Of a DNA stretch of 64,000 nucleotides, positions 57,626 to 64,000 are shown in pieces. Position 1 is the stretch's first letter. Each line of letters begins with the position of its first letter. Under the pieces are notes generated by a model. It was not told the DNA's origin, did no database searches, and saw only the letters and a program-made list of their open reading frames with translations. Position numbers and translations under genes: made by a program. Origin of the DNA: Streptomyces sp. NBC_01276 (GTDB taxonomy: Bacteria > Actinomycetota > Actinomycetes > Streptomycetales > Streptomycetaceae); the NCBI RefSeq assembly GCF_041435355.1, contig NZ_CP108442.1, positions 6,942,501 to 7,006,500 of the forward strand. Reading direction: 5' to 3'.

Positions 57626-57827
57626 ATCGTCCCTGCTGGGGTGGGTTCGGGCGGCGTTGGCCAGATCACAGTTCAGTGGCCTTGCCTCCGGGGAGGACCC
57701 GTTGTGTACTGACGAGTAACATTCCCTTCGGAGCGCGGGCCGCCCCGACCGGGATCCGCCCCACAAGGCGCCTATGCTGCCTGCACAAGGCGGTACCAGT
57801 AAAAGACGATGCGGTAGGAGAGTCGGC

Positions 57828-58613
57828 GTGAGCCTGAGGATCGTTGTCTGTGTGAAGTACGTGCCCGACGCCACCGGTGACCGGCACTTCGCCGATGACC
57901 TGACCGTGGACCGCGACGACGTCGACGGCCTGCTGTCGGAGCTCGACGAGTACGCCGTCGAGCAGGCGCTGCAGATCGCCGACGAGGCGGACGACGCCGA
58001 GATCACCGTTCTGACGGTGGGCCCCGAGGACGCCAAGGACGCGCTGCGCAAGGCGCTGTCGATGGGCGCCGACAAGGCCATCCACGTCGAGGACGACGAC
58101 CTGCACGGCAGCGACGTCATGGGCACCTCCCTGGTGCTCGCCAAGGCGATCGAGAAGGCCGGCTACGACCTGGTCATCACCGGCATGGCGTCGACGGACG
58201 GCACCATGGGTGTCCTCCCGGCGATCCTGGCCGAGCGCCTGGGCGTCCCGCAGGTCACGCTGCTCTCCGAGGTCAAGGTCGAGGACGGCACCGTGACCGG
58301 CCGTCGCGACGGTGACTCCGCGAGCGAGCAGCTCGAGGCCTCCCTCCCCGCCGTCGTCTCCGTGACCGACCAGTCCGGTGAGGCCCGCTACCCGTCCTTC
58401 AAGGGCATCATGGCCGCCAAGAAGAAGCCGGTGGAGTCCTGGGACCTGGACGAGCTGGACATCGAGGCCGAAGAGGTCGGTCTCGAAGGCTCCTGGACCG
58501 CGGTCGACTCCGCGGCGCAGCGTCCGGCCCGCACCGCCGGCACGATCGTCAAGGACGAGGGCGAGGGCGGCAAGCAGCTGGCCGAGTTCCTGGCCGGCCA
58601 GAAGTTCATCTAA
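57828..58613 (+). CDS. etfB: Electron transfer flavoprotein beta subunit
   Basis: A 261-residue EtfB: SLRIVVCVKYVPDATGDRHF, EYAVEQALQIADEADDAEITVLTVGPEDAKDALRKALSMGADKAIHVEDDD, and the adenine nucleotide-binding VITGMASTDGTMGVLPAILAERLG. With EtfA it accepts electrons from acyl-CoA and other dehydrogenases and passes them to the ETF:quinone oxidoreductase. GTG 57828 with GTAGGAGAG upstream. etfA follows after 57 nt. Confidence 0.95.
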   Translation: MSLRIVVCVKYVPDATGDRHFADDLTVDRDDVDGLLSELDEYAVEQALQIADEADDAEITVLTVGPEDAKDALRKALSMGADKAIHVEDDDLHGSDVMGTSLVLAKAIEKAGYDLVITGMASTDGTMGVLPAILAERLGVPQVTLLSEVKVEDGTVTGRRDGDSASEQLEASLPAVVSVTDQSGEARYPSFKGIMAAKKKPVESWDLDELDIEAEEVGLEGSWTAVDSAAQRPARTAGTIVKDEGEGGKQLAEFLAGQKFI

Positions 58614-58670
58614 GAACTTCAGCCCCCTTAGTAGCCCCCAGACACTTCGCAATCGCAGGAGAGCAGTCCC

Positions 58671-59633
58671 ATGGCTGAAGTTCTCGTCTACGTCGACCAC
58701 GTGGACGGCGCCGTCCGCAAGCCCACCCTCGAGCTGCTGACGCTGGCCCGCCGCATCGGCGAGCCCGTCGCCGTCGCCCTCGGCGCCGGTGCCGAGGCCA
58801 CCGCCGCCGTGCTCGCCGAGCACGGTGCGGTCAAGGTCCTCACCGCCGACGCCCCCGAGTTCACCGAGTACCTCGTCGTACCGAAGGTGGACGCGCTCCA
58901 GGCCGCGTACGACGCCGTCTCCCCGGCCGCCGTGCTCGTCCCGTCCTCCGCCGAGGGCAAGGAGATCGCCGCCCGCCTCGCCGTGCGCATCGGCTCGGGC
59001 ATCATCACGGACGCCATCGACCTGGAGGCCGGTGACGAGGGTCCGGTCGCGACGCAGGCCGCCTTCGCCGCGTCGTTCACCACCAAGTCCCGCGTCTCCA
59101 AGGGCACCCCGGTCATCACCGTGAAGCCGAACTCGGCCCCGGTCGAGGCCGCTCCGGCCGCCGGCGCCGTCGAGGCGCTCGCCGTCACCTTCGGCGCCCT
59201 GGCCACCGGCACCAAGGTCACCTCGCGCACCCCGCGCGAGTCGACCGGCCGTCCGGAGCTGACCGAGGCCGCGATCGTCGTCTCCGGCGGCCGTGGCGTC
59301 AACGGCGCGGAGAACTTCCACATCATCGAGGACCTCGCGGACTCCCTCGGTGCGGCGGTCGGCGCCTCCCGCGCCGCCGTGGACGCCGGCTGGTACCCGC
59401 ACTCCAACCAGGTCGGCCAGACCGGCAAGTCGGTCTCCCCGCAGCTGTACATCGCCTCCGGCATCTCCGGCGCGATCCAGCACCGCGCCGGCATGCAGAC
59501 CTCGAAGACCATCGTGGCCATCAACAAGGACGCCGAGGCCCCGATCTTCGACCTGGTCGACTACGGCGTGGTCGGCGACCTCTTCGAGGTCGTCCCGCAG
59601 CTGACCGGCGAGATCAAGGCGCGCAAGGGCTAA
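58671..59633 (+). CDS. etfA: Electron transfer flavoprotein alpha subunit
   Basis: A 320-residue EtfA. N-terminal [42 protein letters not shown], and C-terminal FAD domain with [91 protein letters not shown] in conserved segments. Partner of EtfB, co-transcribed. ATG 58671 with GCAGGAGAG upstream. A terminator follows 39 nt after the stop. Confidence 0.95.
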   Translation: MAEVLVYVDHVDGAVRKPTLELLTLARRIGEPVAVALGAGAEATAAVLAEHGAVKVLTADAPEFTEYLVVPKVDALQAAYDAVSPAAVLVPSSAEGKEIAARLAVRIGSGIITDAIDLEAGDEGPVATQAAFAASFTTKSRVSKGTPVITVKPNSAPVEAAPAAGAVEALAVTFGALATGTKVTSRTPRESTGRPELTEAAIVVSGGRGVNGAENFHIIEDLADSLGAAVGASRAAVDAGWYPHSNQVGQTGKSVSPQLYIASGISGAIQHRAGMQTSKTIVAINKDAEAPIFDLVDYGVVGDLFEVVPQLTGEIKARKG

Positions 59634-59672
59634 CCCCCGGGTCACTCGCTGACCTGCGTACTCTCCGCCTCC

Positions 59673-59705
59673 GGGGCCGTGTGGTGATTGTCACCGCACG
59701 GCCCC
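59673..59705 (+). terminator. Hairpin terminator after etfBA
   Basis: GGGGCCGTG pairs with CACGGCCCC, and inside them GGTGA with TCACC, with one mismatched pair (T/G) and a TTG loop. It lies 39 nt after the etfA stop. Confidence 0.75.
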
Positions 59706-59784
59706 GAGTCGTTTGTCCAGGACGGCGGAGGCACCATTGACGGAGCGGAACCCCGTGGATAAATTCTGCTATGCGGATCTAAGC

Positions 59785-59799
59785 TTCCGTGAAGCGGAA
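59785..59799. promoter_or_regulatory. TTCCG-N5-CGGAA inverted repeat before the aldolase gene
   Basis: TTCCG (59785-59789) and CGGAA (59795-59799) flank TGAAG, just before the RBS of the gene starting at 59816. The form resembles IclR-type operators, from memory. An operator that would block transcription or initiation is possible. Confidence 0.35.
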
Positions 59800-59815
59800 A
59801 AGAGGAGAGTGCACG

Positions 59816-61114
59816 ATGGGTCAGCAGGAGAAGGTGGCGACGAGCCTCGCAGGCGCGGTCAGCGAGGGCATCAGCGCCTCCCTGGCGCCGGTGGACGCGG
59901 AACTCGCGCGTCACTACCCGGGCGACCCCGGCACCCGTCAGCCCATCCACACCGTCTACGTGCCCGGTGACGTCTTCGCCGCCGACACCATCCGCTCCTG
60001 GGGCGACCAGGCCCTGGCGGCCCTCGGCGAGCACGCCCCGGACGCCGCCACCTTCGCCAAGGTGCTCGGCATCTCCGACGAACTGGCCGTTCCCGTCTAC
60101 GACCGCGTCCGCGCCAAGCTCGCCTCCGAGCCCATCGAGGACCTCCGCGTGGACTTCGAGGACGGCTTCGGCGTCCGCTCCGACGAGGAGGAGGACCAGG
60201 CCGCGGCGCGCGCCGCCCGCCTCGTCTCGGAGGCCTTCGCCAACGGCACCAACGCCCCGTACATGGGCATCCGCATGAAGTGCATGGAGTCCAACGTCCG
60301 CGACCGCGGCATCCGCACCACGGACGTCTTCCTCTCCGGCCTCCTGGAGCACGGCGGCCTCCCCGAGGGCCTCGTGCTGACCCTCCCCAAGGTCACCTAC
60401 GCCGAGCAGGTCAGCGCCTTCGTCAAGCTGCTGGAGGCCTTCGAGACCAGCCGCGGCCTGCGCCCCGGCCGGATCGGCTTCGAGATCCAGATCGAGACCA
60501 GCCAGTCCATCCTGGCCTCGGACGGCACCGCCACCGTCGCCCGGATGATCGAGGCCGCCAAGGGCCGCGCAACCGGCCTGCACTACGGCACCTTCGACTA
60601 CAGCGCCTGCGTCGGTGTCTCGGCCGCGTACCAGGCCAGCGACCACCCGGCGGCCGACCACGCCAAGGCGATCATGCAGGTCGCGGCCGCCGGCACCGGC
60701 GTACGCGTGTCCGACGGCTCGACGAACGTCCTGCCGATCGGCACCACCGACAAGGTCCACGAGGCCTGGAAGCTCCACTACGGCCTCACCCGCCGCGCCC
60801 TGGCCCGCGCCTACTACCAGGGCTGGGACATGCACCCCGGCCACCTCCCGACCCGCTACGCCGCGGTGTTCACGTTCTACCGCGAGGGCCTGGAAGCCGC
60901 GGCGGCGCGCCTCAAGGCGTACGTGGCCAAGATCGAGGGCGACGTGATGGACGAGCCCGCCACCGCGAAGGCCCTGGCCGGCTACCTGGTCCGCGGCCTG
61001 GACTGCGGCGCGGTCGGCGCCGACGAGGTCACCGCCCTGACGGGCCTGACCCGCGCCGAACTCGACGCCTTCGCCATCCCCCGCCGCTCGGCCACCCTGA
61101 CGGCGACCGCCTGA
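59816..61114 (+). CDS. DUF6986 / HpcH-HpaI aldolase-like protein
   Basis: A 432-residue citrate-lyase/aldolase-fold protein. EPIEDLRVDFEDGFGVRSDEEEDQAAARAARLVSEAF, MGIRMKCMESNVRDRGIRTTDVFL, LVLTLPKVTYAEQVSAFVKLLEAFE and FEIQIETSQSIL line up with the TIM-barrel metal and phosphate-binding motifs, and GWDMHPGHLPTRYAAVFTFYREGLEAAAARL follows. It probably performs a retro-aldol or lyase reaction on a CoA ester or keto acid. ATG 59816 with AGAGGAGAG upstream. The LacI gene on the opposite strand converges. Confidence 0.82.
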   Translation: MGQQEKVATSLAGAVSEGISASLAPVDAELARHYPGDPGTRQPIHTVYVPGDVFAADTIRSWGDQALAALGEHAPDAATFAKVLGISDELAVPVYDRVRAKLASEPIEDLRVDFEDGFGVRSDEEEDQAAARAARLVSEAFANGTNAPYMGIRMKCMESNVRDRGIRTTDVFLSGLLEHGGLPEGLVLTLPKVTYAEQVSAFVKLLEAFETSRGLRPGRIGFEIQIETSQSILASDGTATVARMIEAAKGRATGLHYGTFDYSACVGVSAAYQASDHPAADHAKAIMQVAAAGTGVRVSDGSTNVLPIGTTDKVHEAWKLHYGLTRRALARAYYQGWDMHPGHLPTRYAAVFTFYREGLEAAAARLKAYVAKIEGDVMDEPATAKALAGYLVRGLDCGAVGADEVTALTGLTRAELDAFAIPRRSATLTATA

Positions 61115-61449
61115 CCGCCCGCCGCCGGGGATGCCGAGCGTGCGGGACAAGCCCCGCAGGCTCGCGGACATCGCGCAGAAGTGCGACCGCTTCGTCAACG
61201 CGGCCGGCGTTCCGACCTCGACGGGGCCGGCGGGACGCCCCTCCGGCAGGCGGAGCGGGTCGCCTGCGCCCGTTCCCTGCGCGACCGGCCCGGTGAGGGG
61301 AACGGCCGCAGCCGCCGGACGCGCCCGGTGCCGCACTCGCCCGGCGTCTGACGACGTTGCCGGACCTGGAGCCTCCAGGAGGCGCCCGCACTGGCCGGCC
61401 AGGCGGTCCTCCTGGGGATCGACCACGCCCTGGCGCCGCTGCTCGGGGC
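61115..61449. pseudogene. 335-nt gap with possible gene remnants
   Basis: No intact gene recognised. In shifting + frames the DNA gives protein-like fragments, notably TPLRQAERVACARSLRDRPG, then SLQEAPALAGQAVLLGIDHA ending in LAPLLGAQ and a TAG at 61454-61456, which overlaps the LacI 3' end. This pattern of in-frame segments broken by stops and shifts fits a decayed coding sequence, but chance in GC-rich DNA is not excluded. Confidence 0.3.
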
Positions 61450-62487
61450 TCAGTAGACCGGTGGGAGTTCGCCCGAGCCGCGGGGGATCAGGCGGGTGGG
61501 GAGTTCGAAGCGGGACGGGGGCAGGGTGGCGCCGGCCAGCCGCTGGAAGAGCCGGTCGGTGGCCACCCGGCCCAGGGCCGCCGCGTCCTGGGCCACCACC
61601 GTGACGCCCGGGCGCAGCAGGTCGGCCAGCTCGAAGTCGTCGAAGCCGACCAGCGCCACCGGGCGCGGGCGCTCGGCCAGGACGCGGACCACCGTCACGG
61701 TCACCCGGTTGTTGCCCGCGAAGACCGCCGTCACCGCATCGGGTCCCTCCAGCATCGACCGGGTCGCCGCCGTCACCCGGCCGGGGGCCGTCGCGCCGAG
61801 CGACACCCACGCCTCGGCCACCGGCAGGCCCGCCCGGCCCATGGCCTCGCGGTAGCCGCGCAGACGTTCCGTGGCGGTGTGGATGCGGGGGTTGTCGCCG
61901 ATGAACCCGATCCGCCGGTGCCCGCCGGCGATCAGGTGGGCCACCCCGCCCAGGGCGCCGCCGAAGTTGTCGGAGAGGACGACGTCCGCCTCGATCCGGC
62001 CGGCCGGACGGTCCACGAACACCGTGGCCACGCCCGCGCGGATCTCGGGCTCCAGGTAGCGGTGGTCCTCCCCGGCCGGGATCACGATCAGCCCGTCCAC
62101 GCGGCGGGCGCACAGCGCGAGCGCCAACTCCTTCTCGCGGTCCGGGTCCTCGGCGCTGGAGCCGTTGATGAGCAGGGCGCCGTGCGTCCGGGCCACCTCC
62201 TCCACGGCCCGGTTGAGGGGACCGTAGAAGGGGTCGGCGAGGTCCTCCAGGACCAGGCCCACGGTCGCGGTGCGGCCCTTGCGCAGCACGCGCGCGCTGT
62301 CGTTGCGGCGGAAGCCGAGGGCCTCGATGGCCTCCCGGACCCGCTGCTCCGTGTCGGGGGTGACCCCCGGCTCGCCGTTGACGACCCGTGAGACCGTCTT
62401 CAGGCCCACGCCCGCCCGGGCCGCCACGTCCTTCATGGTCGGCCGGTTGCCGTAGCGGGGCTCGGACGGCTGGCGGGTCTGCGGCAC
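61450..62487 (-). CDS. LacI-family transcriptional regulator
   Basis: A 345-residue LacI protein with the HTH MKDVAARAGVGLKTVSRVVNGEPGVTPDTEQRVREAIEALGFRRNDSARVLRKGRTATVGLVLEDLADPFYGPL in consecutive segments and a periplasmic-binding-like sugar-sensing domain. GTG 62487 has GGAGG 9 nt upstream and is preferred over ATG 62436. It is divergent from the P-loop/Nudix gene; target and inducer unknown. Confidence 0.88.
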   Translation of the reverse strand: MPQTRQPSEPRYGNRPTMKDVAARAGVGLKTVSRVVNGEPGVTPDTEQRVREAIEALGFRRNDSARVLRKGRTATVGLVLEDLADPFYGPLNRAVEEVARTHGALLINGSSAEDPDREKELALALCARRVDGLIVIPAGEDHRYLEPEIRAGVATVFVDRPAGRIEADVVLSDNFGGALGGVAHLIAGGHRRIGFIGDNPRIHTATERLRGYREAMGRAGLPVAEAWVSLGATAPGRVTAATRSMLEGPDAVTAVFAGNNRVTVTVVRVLAERPRPVALVGFDDFELADLLRPGVTVVAQDAAALGRVATDRLFQRLAGATLPPSRFELPTRLIPRGSGELPPVY

Positions 62488-62640
62488 GGCGGGGAACCTC
62501 CGGAAGTGACGGCGGCGGGGCTTCGATCCCGCAGCTGACCCTGAGGATAAGCACTCGGCCGGTGAGCGGGTTTCCGTGGCAGGGTGGTGCGGGCAAGCCT
62601 CAGGGGGCTTCGGAGGCGAGCCATGGGGAGAGGGGTAGAC

Positions 62641-63675
62641 GTGATTGTCTGGATCAACGGCACGTTCGGTGCCGGGAAGACCAGCACGGCGCGCGAACTG
62701 GCCGGGCTCCTGCCCGACGGCACCCTGTACGACCCGGAGGTCGTGGGCGACGCGCTGCGTCGGCTCCTGCCGCACAAACGCCTGGCCGAGGTCTGCGACT
62801 ACCAGGACCTGCCGAGCTGGCGACGGCTCGTCGTGGACGCGGCCGCGGCGATGCTCGCGGAGCTGGGCGGGGTGCTGGTGGTGCCGATGACACTGCTGCG
62901 CCAGGAGTACCGCGACGAGATCTTCGGTGGCCTGGCCGCGCGCCGGATACCGGTGCGACACGTGCTCCTGGCCCCGGCGGAAACGATCCTGCGGGAGCGC
63001 ATCGCGCGGCGTCAGGAGGCGGAGCCCGAACCGGCGGACCCCCGGGACAAGACCTGGGCGTACGACCACATCCCGGTGTACCGGCAGGCGCTGGGCTGGC
63101 TCACCGCCGACGCGCACGTCATCGACAACGGCCCGCTGACGGTACGGGAGACCGCCGAGCGGATCGCCGAGGCCGTCCGCAGCGACGCGGCGGGGATCTG
63201 CGACATCGTGCAGACCCCGGAGCCGACGCGGGAGACGGTGGCCGCGGGGGTGCTGCTCTTCGACGACCAGGACCGGGTGCTCCTGGTGGATCCGACGTAC
63301 AAGCCGGGCTGGGAGTTCCCCGGCGGCGTGGTCGAGGCGGGAGAGGCGCCGGCGTGCGGGGGCGTACGGGAGGTCGAGGAGGAGCTGGGCCTGACGCTGG
63401 ACCGGGTCCCGGGGCTGCTCGTGGTCGACTGGGAGCCGCCCCGCTCACCCGCCTACGGTGGCCTGCGGCTGCTGTTCGACGGCGGCCGGCTGACGGAGGC
63501 GGACACGGCGCGCCTGCGGCTGCCGGGACCGGAGCTGCGCGCTTGGCGGTTCGTCACCGAGACCGAGGCCGCCGGGCTGTTGCCTCCGCAGCGCTACGAG
63601 CGGCTGCGCTGGGCCCTGCGCGCCCGCGAGCGGGGCCACCCGCTGTACCTGGAAGCGGGCCGCCCGACACCGTGA
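62641..63675 (+). CDS. P-loop kinase-like domain fused to a Nudix hydrolase
   Basis: A 344-residue fusion. Residues 1-175 hold a P-loop (INGTFGAGKTSTARELAGLLPDG) and a helical nucleoside-kinase-like fold with a lid region PVRHVLLAPAETILRERIARRQEAEPEP. Residues 190-340 hold a Nudix domain with a full Nudix box (G-x5-E-x7-REVEEELGL in GVVEAGEAPACGGVREVEEELGL). The first part would phosphorylate, and the second hydrolyse, a nucleotide-like compound. GTG 62641 with GAGAGGGG upstream; ATG 62623 is an alternative. Divergent from LacI. Confidence 0.82.
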   Translation: MIVWINGTFGAGKTSTARELAGLLPDGTLYDPEVVGDALRRLLPHKRLAEVCDYQDLPSWRRLVVDAAAAMLAELGGVLVVPMTLLRQEYRDEIFGGLAARRIPVRHVLLAPAETILRERIARRQEAEPEPADPRDKTWAYDHIPVYRQALGWLTADAHVIDNGPLTVRETAERIAEAVRSDAAGICDIVQTPEPTRETVAAGVLLFDDQDRVLLVDPTYKPGWEFPGGVVEAGEAPACGGVREVEEELGLTLDRVPGLLVVDWEPPRSPAYGGLRLLFDGGRLTEADTARLRLPGPELRAWRFVTETEAAGLLPPQRYERLRWALRARERGHPLYLEAGRPTP

Positions 63676-63707
63676 CACCGGGCCGCCCGGCCCGGTCGGC
63701 GGGGCGT

Positions 63708-63767
63708 GAACCGCGGCCCCGGCGACCGGCGCCGGCGCGGATGGAGGTCCGTGCGCGGCCGCGGTTC
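63708..63767. repeat. Long-loop inverted repeat between converging genes
   Basis: GAACCGCGGCC (63708-63718) and GGCCGCGGTTC (63757-63767) are 11-bp arms 38 nt apart. Between the Nudix fusion gene and the converging membrane protein gene, it may act as a bidirectional terminator. Confidence 0.4.
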
Positions 63768-63775
63768 GGTCCCGT

Positions 63776-64000
63776 TCACCCGGTCAGGCCCGCTCCGTCC
63801 GGCACGCCCGCGGCCCGTCGGCCGGCGAGGGAGCGGCCGTACGCGGCGAGGGCGAGGGCGGTCGTGATCAGGGCGGTGGCGACCGCGAAGGTGGTCCGCG
63901 TTCCGGTGGCGACGGCTTCCGGGCCCGCCGTCGAGACGTCCGCCGCCGACGAGGCGAGGGCGAACACGGCGCCCATGACCGAGGCTCCGGTGACGAGCCC
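63776..64000 (-). CDS. Membrane protein, probably MFS transporter C-terminus (5' end off the right edge)
   Basis: A frame open from the window edge to a TGA at 63776. The 74 visible residues are hydrophobic: VTGASVMGAVFALASSAADVST, then TGTRTTFAVATALITTALALAAYGRSLAGRRAAG. Two helices and a charged end fit the last helices of an MFS exporter. Start not seen. Confidence 0.6.
   Translation of the reverse strand, partial: GLVTGASVMGAVFALASSAADVSTAGPEAVATGTRTTFAVATALITTALALAAYGRSLAGRRAAGVPDGAGLTG

Noticed and set aside
59642..62596. Leftward frame of nearly 1,000 codons across the aldolase and LacI genes
   Set aside because: Composition is that of a GC-rich antisense frame, and it runs against two clearly recognised genes.

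Overview
ORGANISM. The window is high-GC DNA (strong G/C bias at third codon positions, many GTG starts, GGAGG-type ribosome binding sites, GTGA/ATGA stop-start overlaps). Gene content (SpoIIE-type phosphatase fused to ANTAR, LitR-like MerR regulator, DUF6421, DUF5134, DUF5133-like and LVIVD proteins, many one-component regulators) points to a Streptomyces or close relative, chromosomal. No rRNA, tRNA, insertion sequence, prophage or CRISPR array was recognised. LAYOUT. 1-2.5 kb: a MarR regulator (cut by the left edge) divergent from an ABC exporter, with nested inverted repeats between them. 2.6-6.4 kb: an MltG-like transglycosylase, an FAD monooxygenase, a small exported protein next to a cysteine-rich protein, and a HAD phosphatase. 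6.4-16 kb is the most distinctive block: a leftward run (FAD amine-oxidase-like protein, DUF1365, cyclopropane-synthase-like methyltransferase, DUF1295 membrane protein) linked by 4-nt GTGA overlaps, divergent from a rightward run (DUF2867 epimerase, class I photolyase, LitR/CarH-type B12-binding MerR regulator), with an ECF sigma factor gene converging on the regulator. This reads as a light or photo-oxidative-stress regulon that repairs DNA and remodels membrane fatty acids. 16-29 kb: DUF1275 protein, histidine phosphatase, APC permease with universal stress protein, DHA2 exporter, aromatic-type monooxygenase, flavin reductase-like protein, a large ANTAR-GAF-PAS-PP2C phosphatase, a paralogous pair of unknown proteins and small hypotheticals. 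29-35 kb: VOC protein, FUSC-type exporter overlapping a streptothricin-acetyltransferase-like GNAT, bacterial nitric oxide synthase and a lactonase-family propeller. 35-48 kb: a CbiX-like protein, uracil-DNA glycosylase, a BNR-repeat protein, an OYE/ArsR pair sharing an operator-like motif, a ferredoxin reductase, the DUF305/LVIVD pair, TetR/SDR, DUF5134/M56 protease, GNAT, and a glycerophosphodiesterase homologue lacking key acidic residues. 48-64 kb: PadR/LLM flavoprotein pair, a DUF6421-SDR-threonine-aldolase operon, transglutaminase-like protein behind a strong hairpin, MFS, acyltransferase, thioredoxin, a small leader peptide ahead of a flavin reductase, etfBA, a DUF6986 aldolase, LacI, a P-loop/Nudix fusion and a truncated membrane protein at the right edge. 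HOW THE GENES WORK TOGETHER. Several regulator-target pairs are visible from divergent or adjacent arrangement plus inverted repeats (MarR/ABC, ArsR/OYE, TetR/SDR, PadR/LLM). The 7-16 kb block is the best candidate for a coherent, incompletely described system. Functions come from reading motifs; no database search was run, and statements about outside families are from memory.
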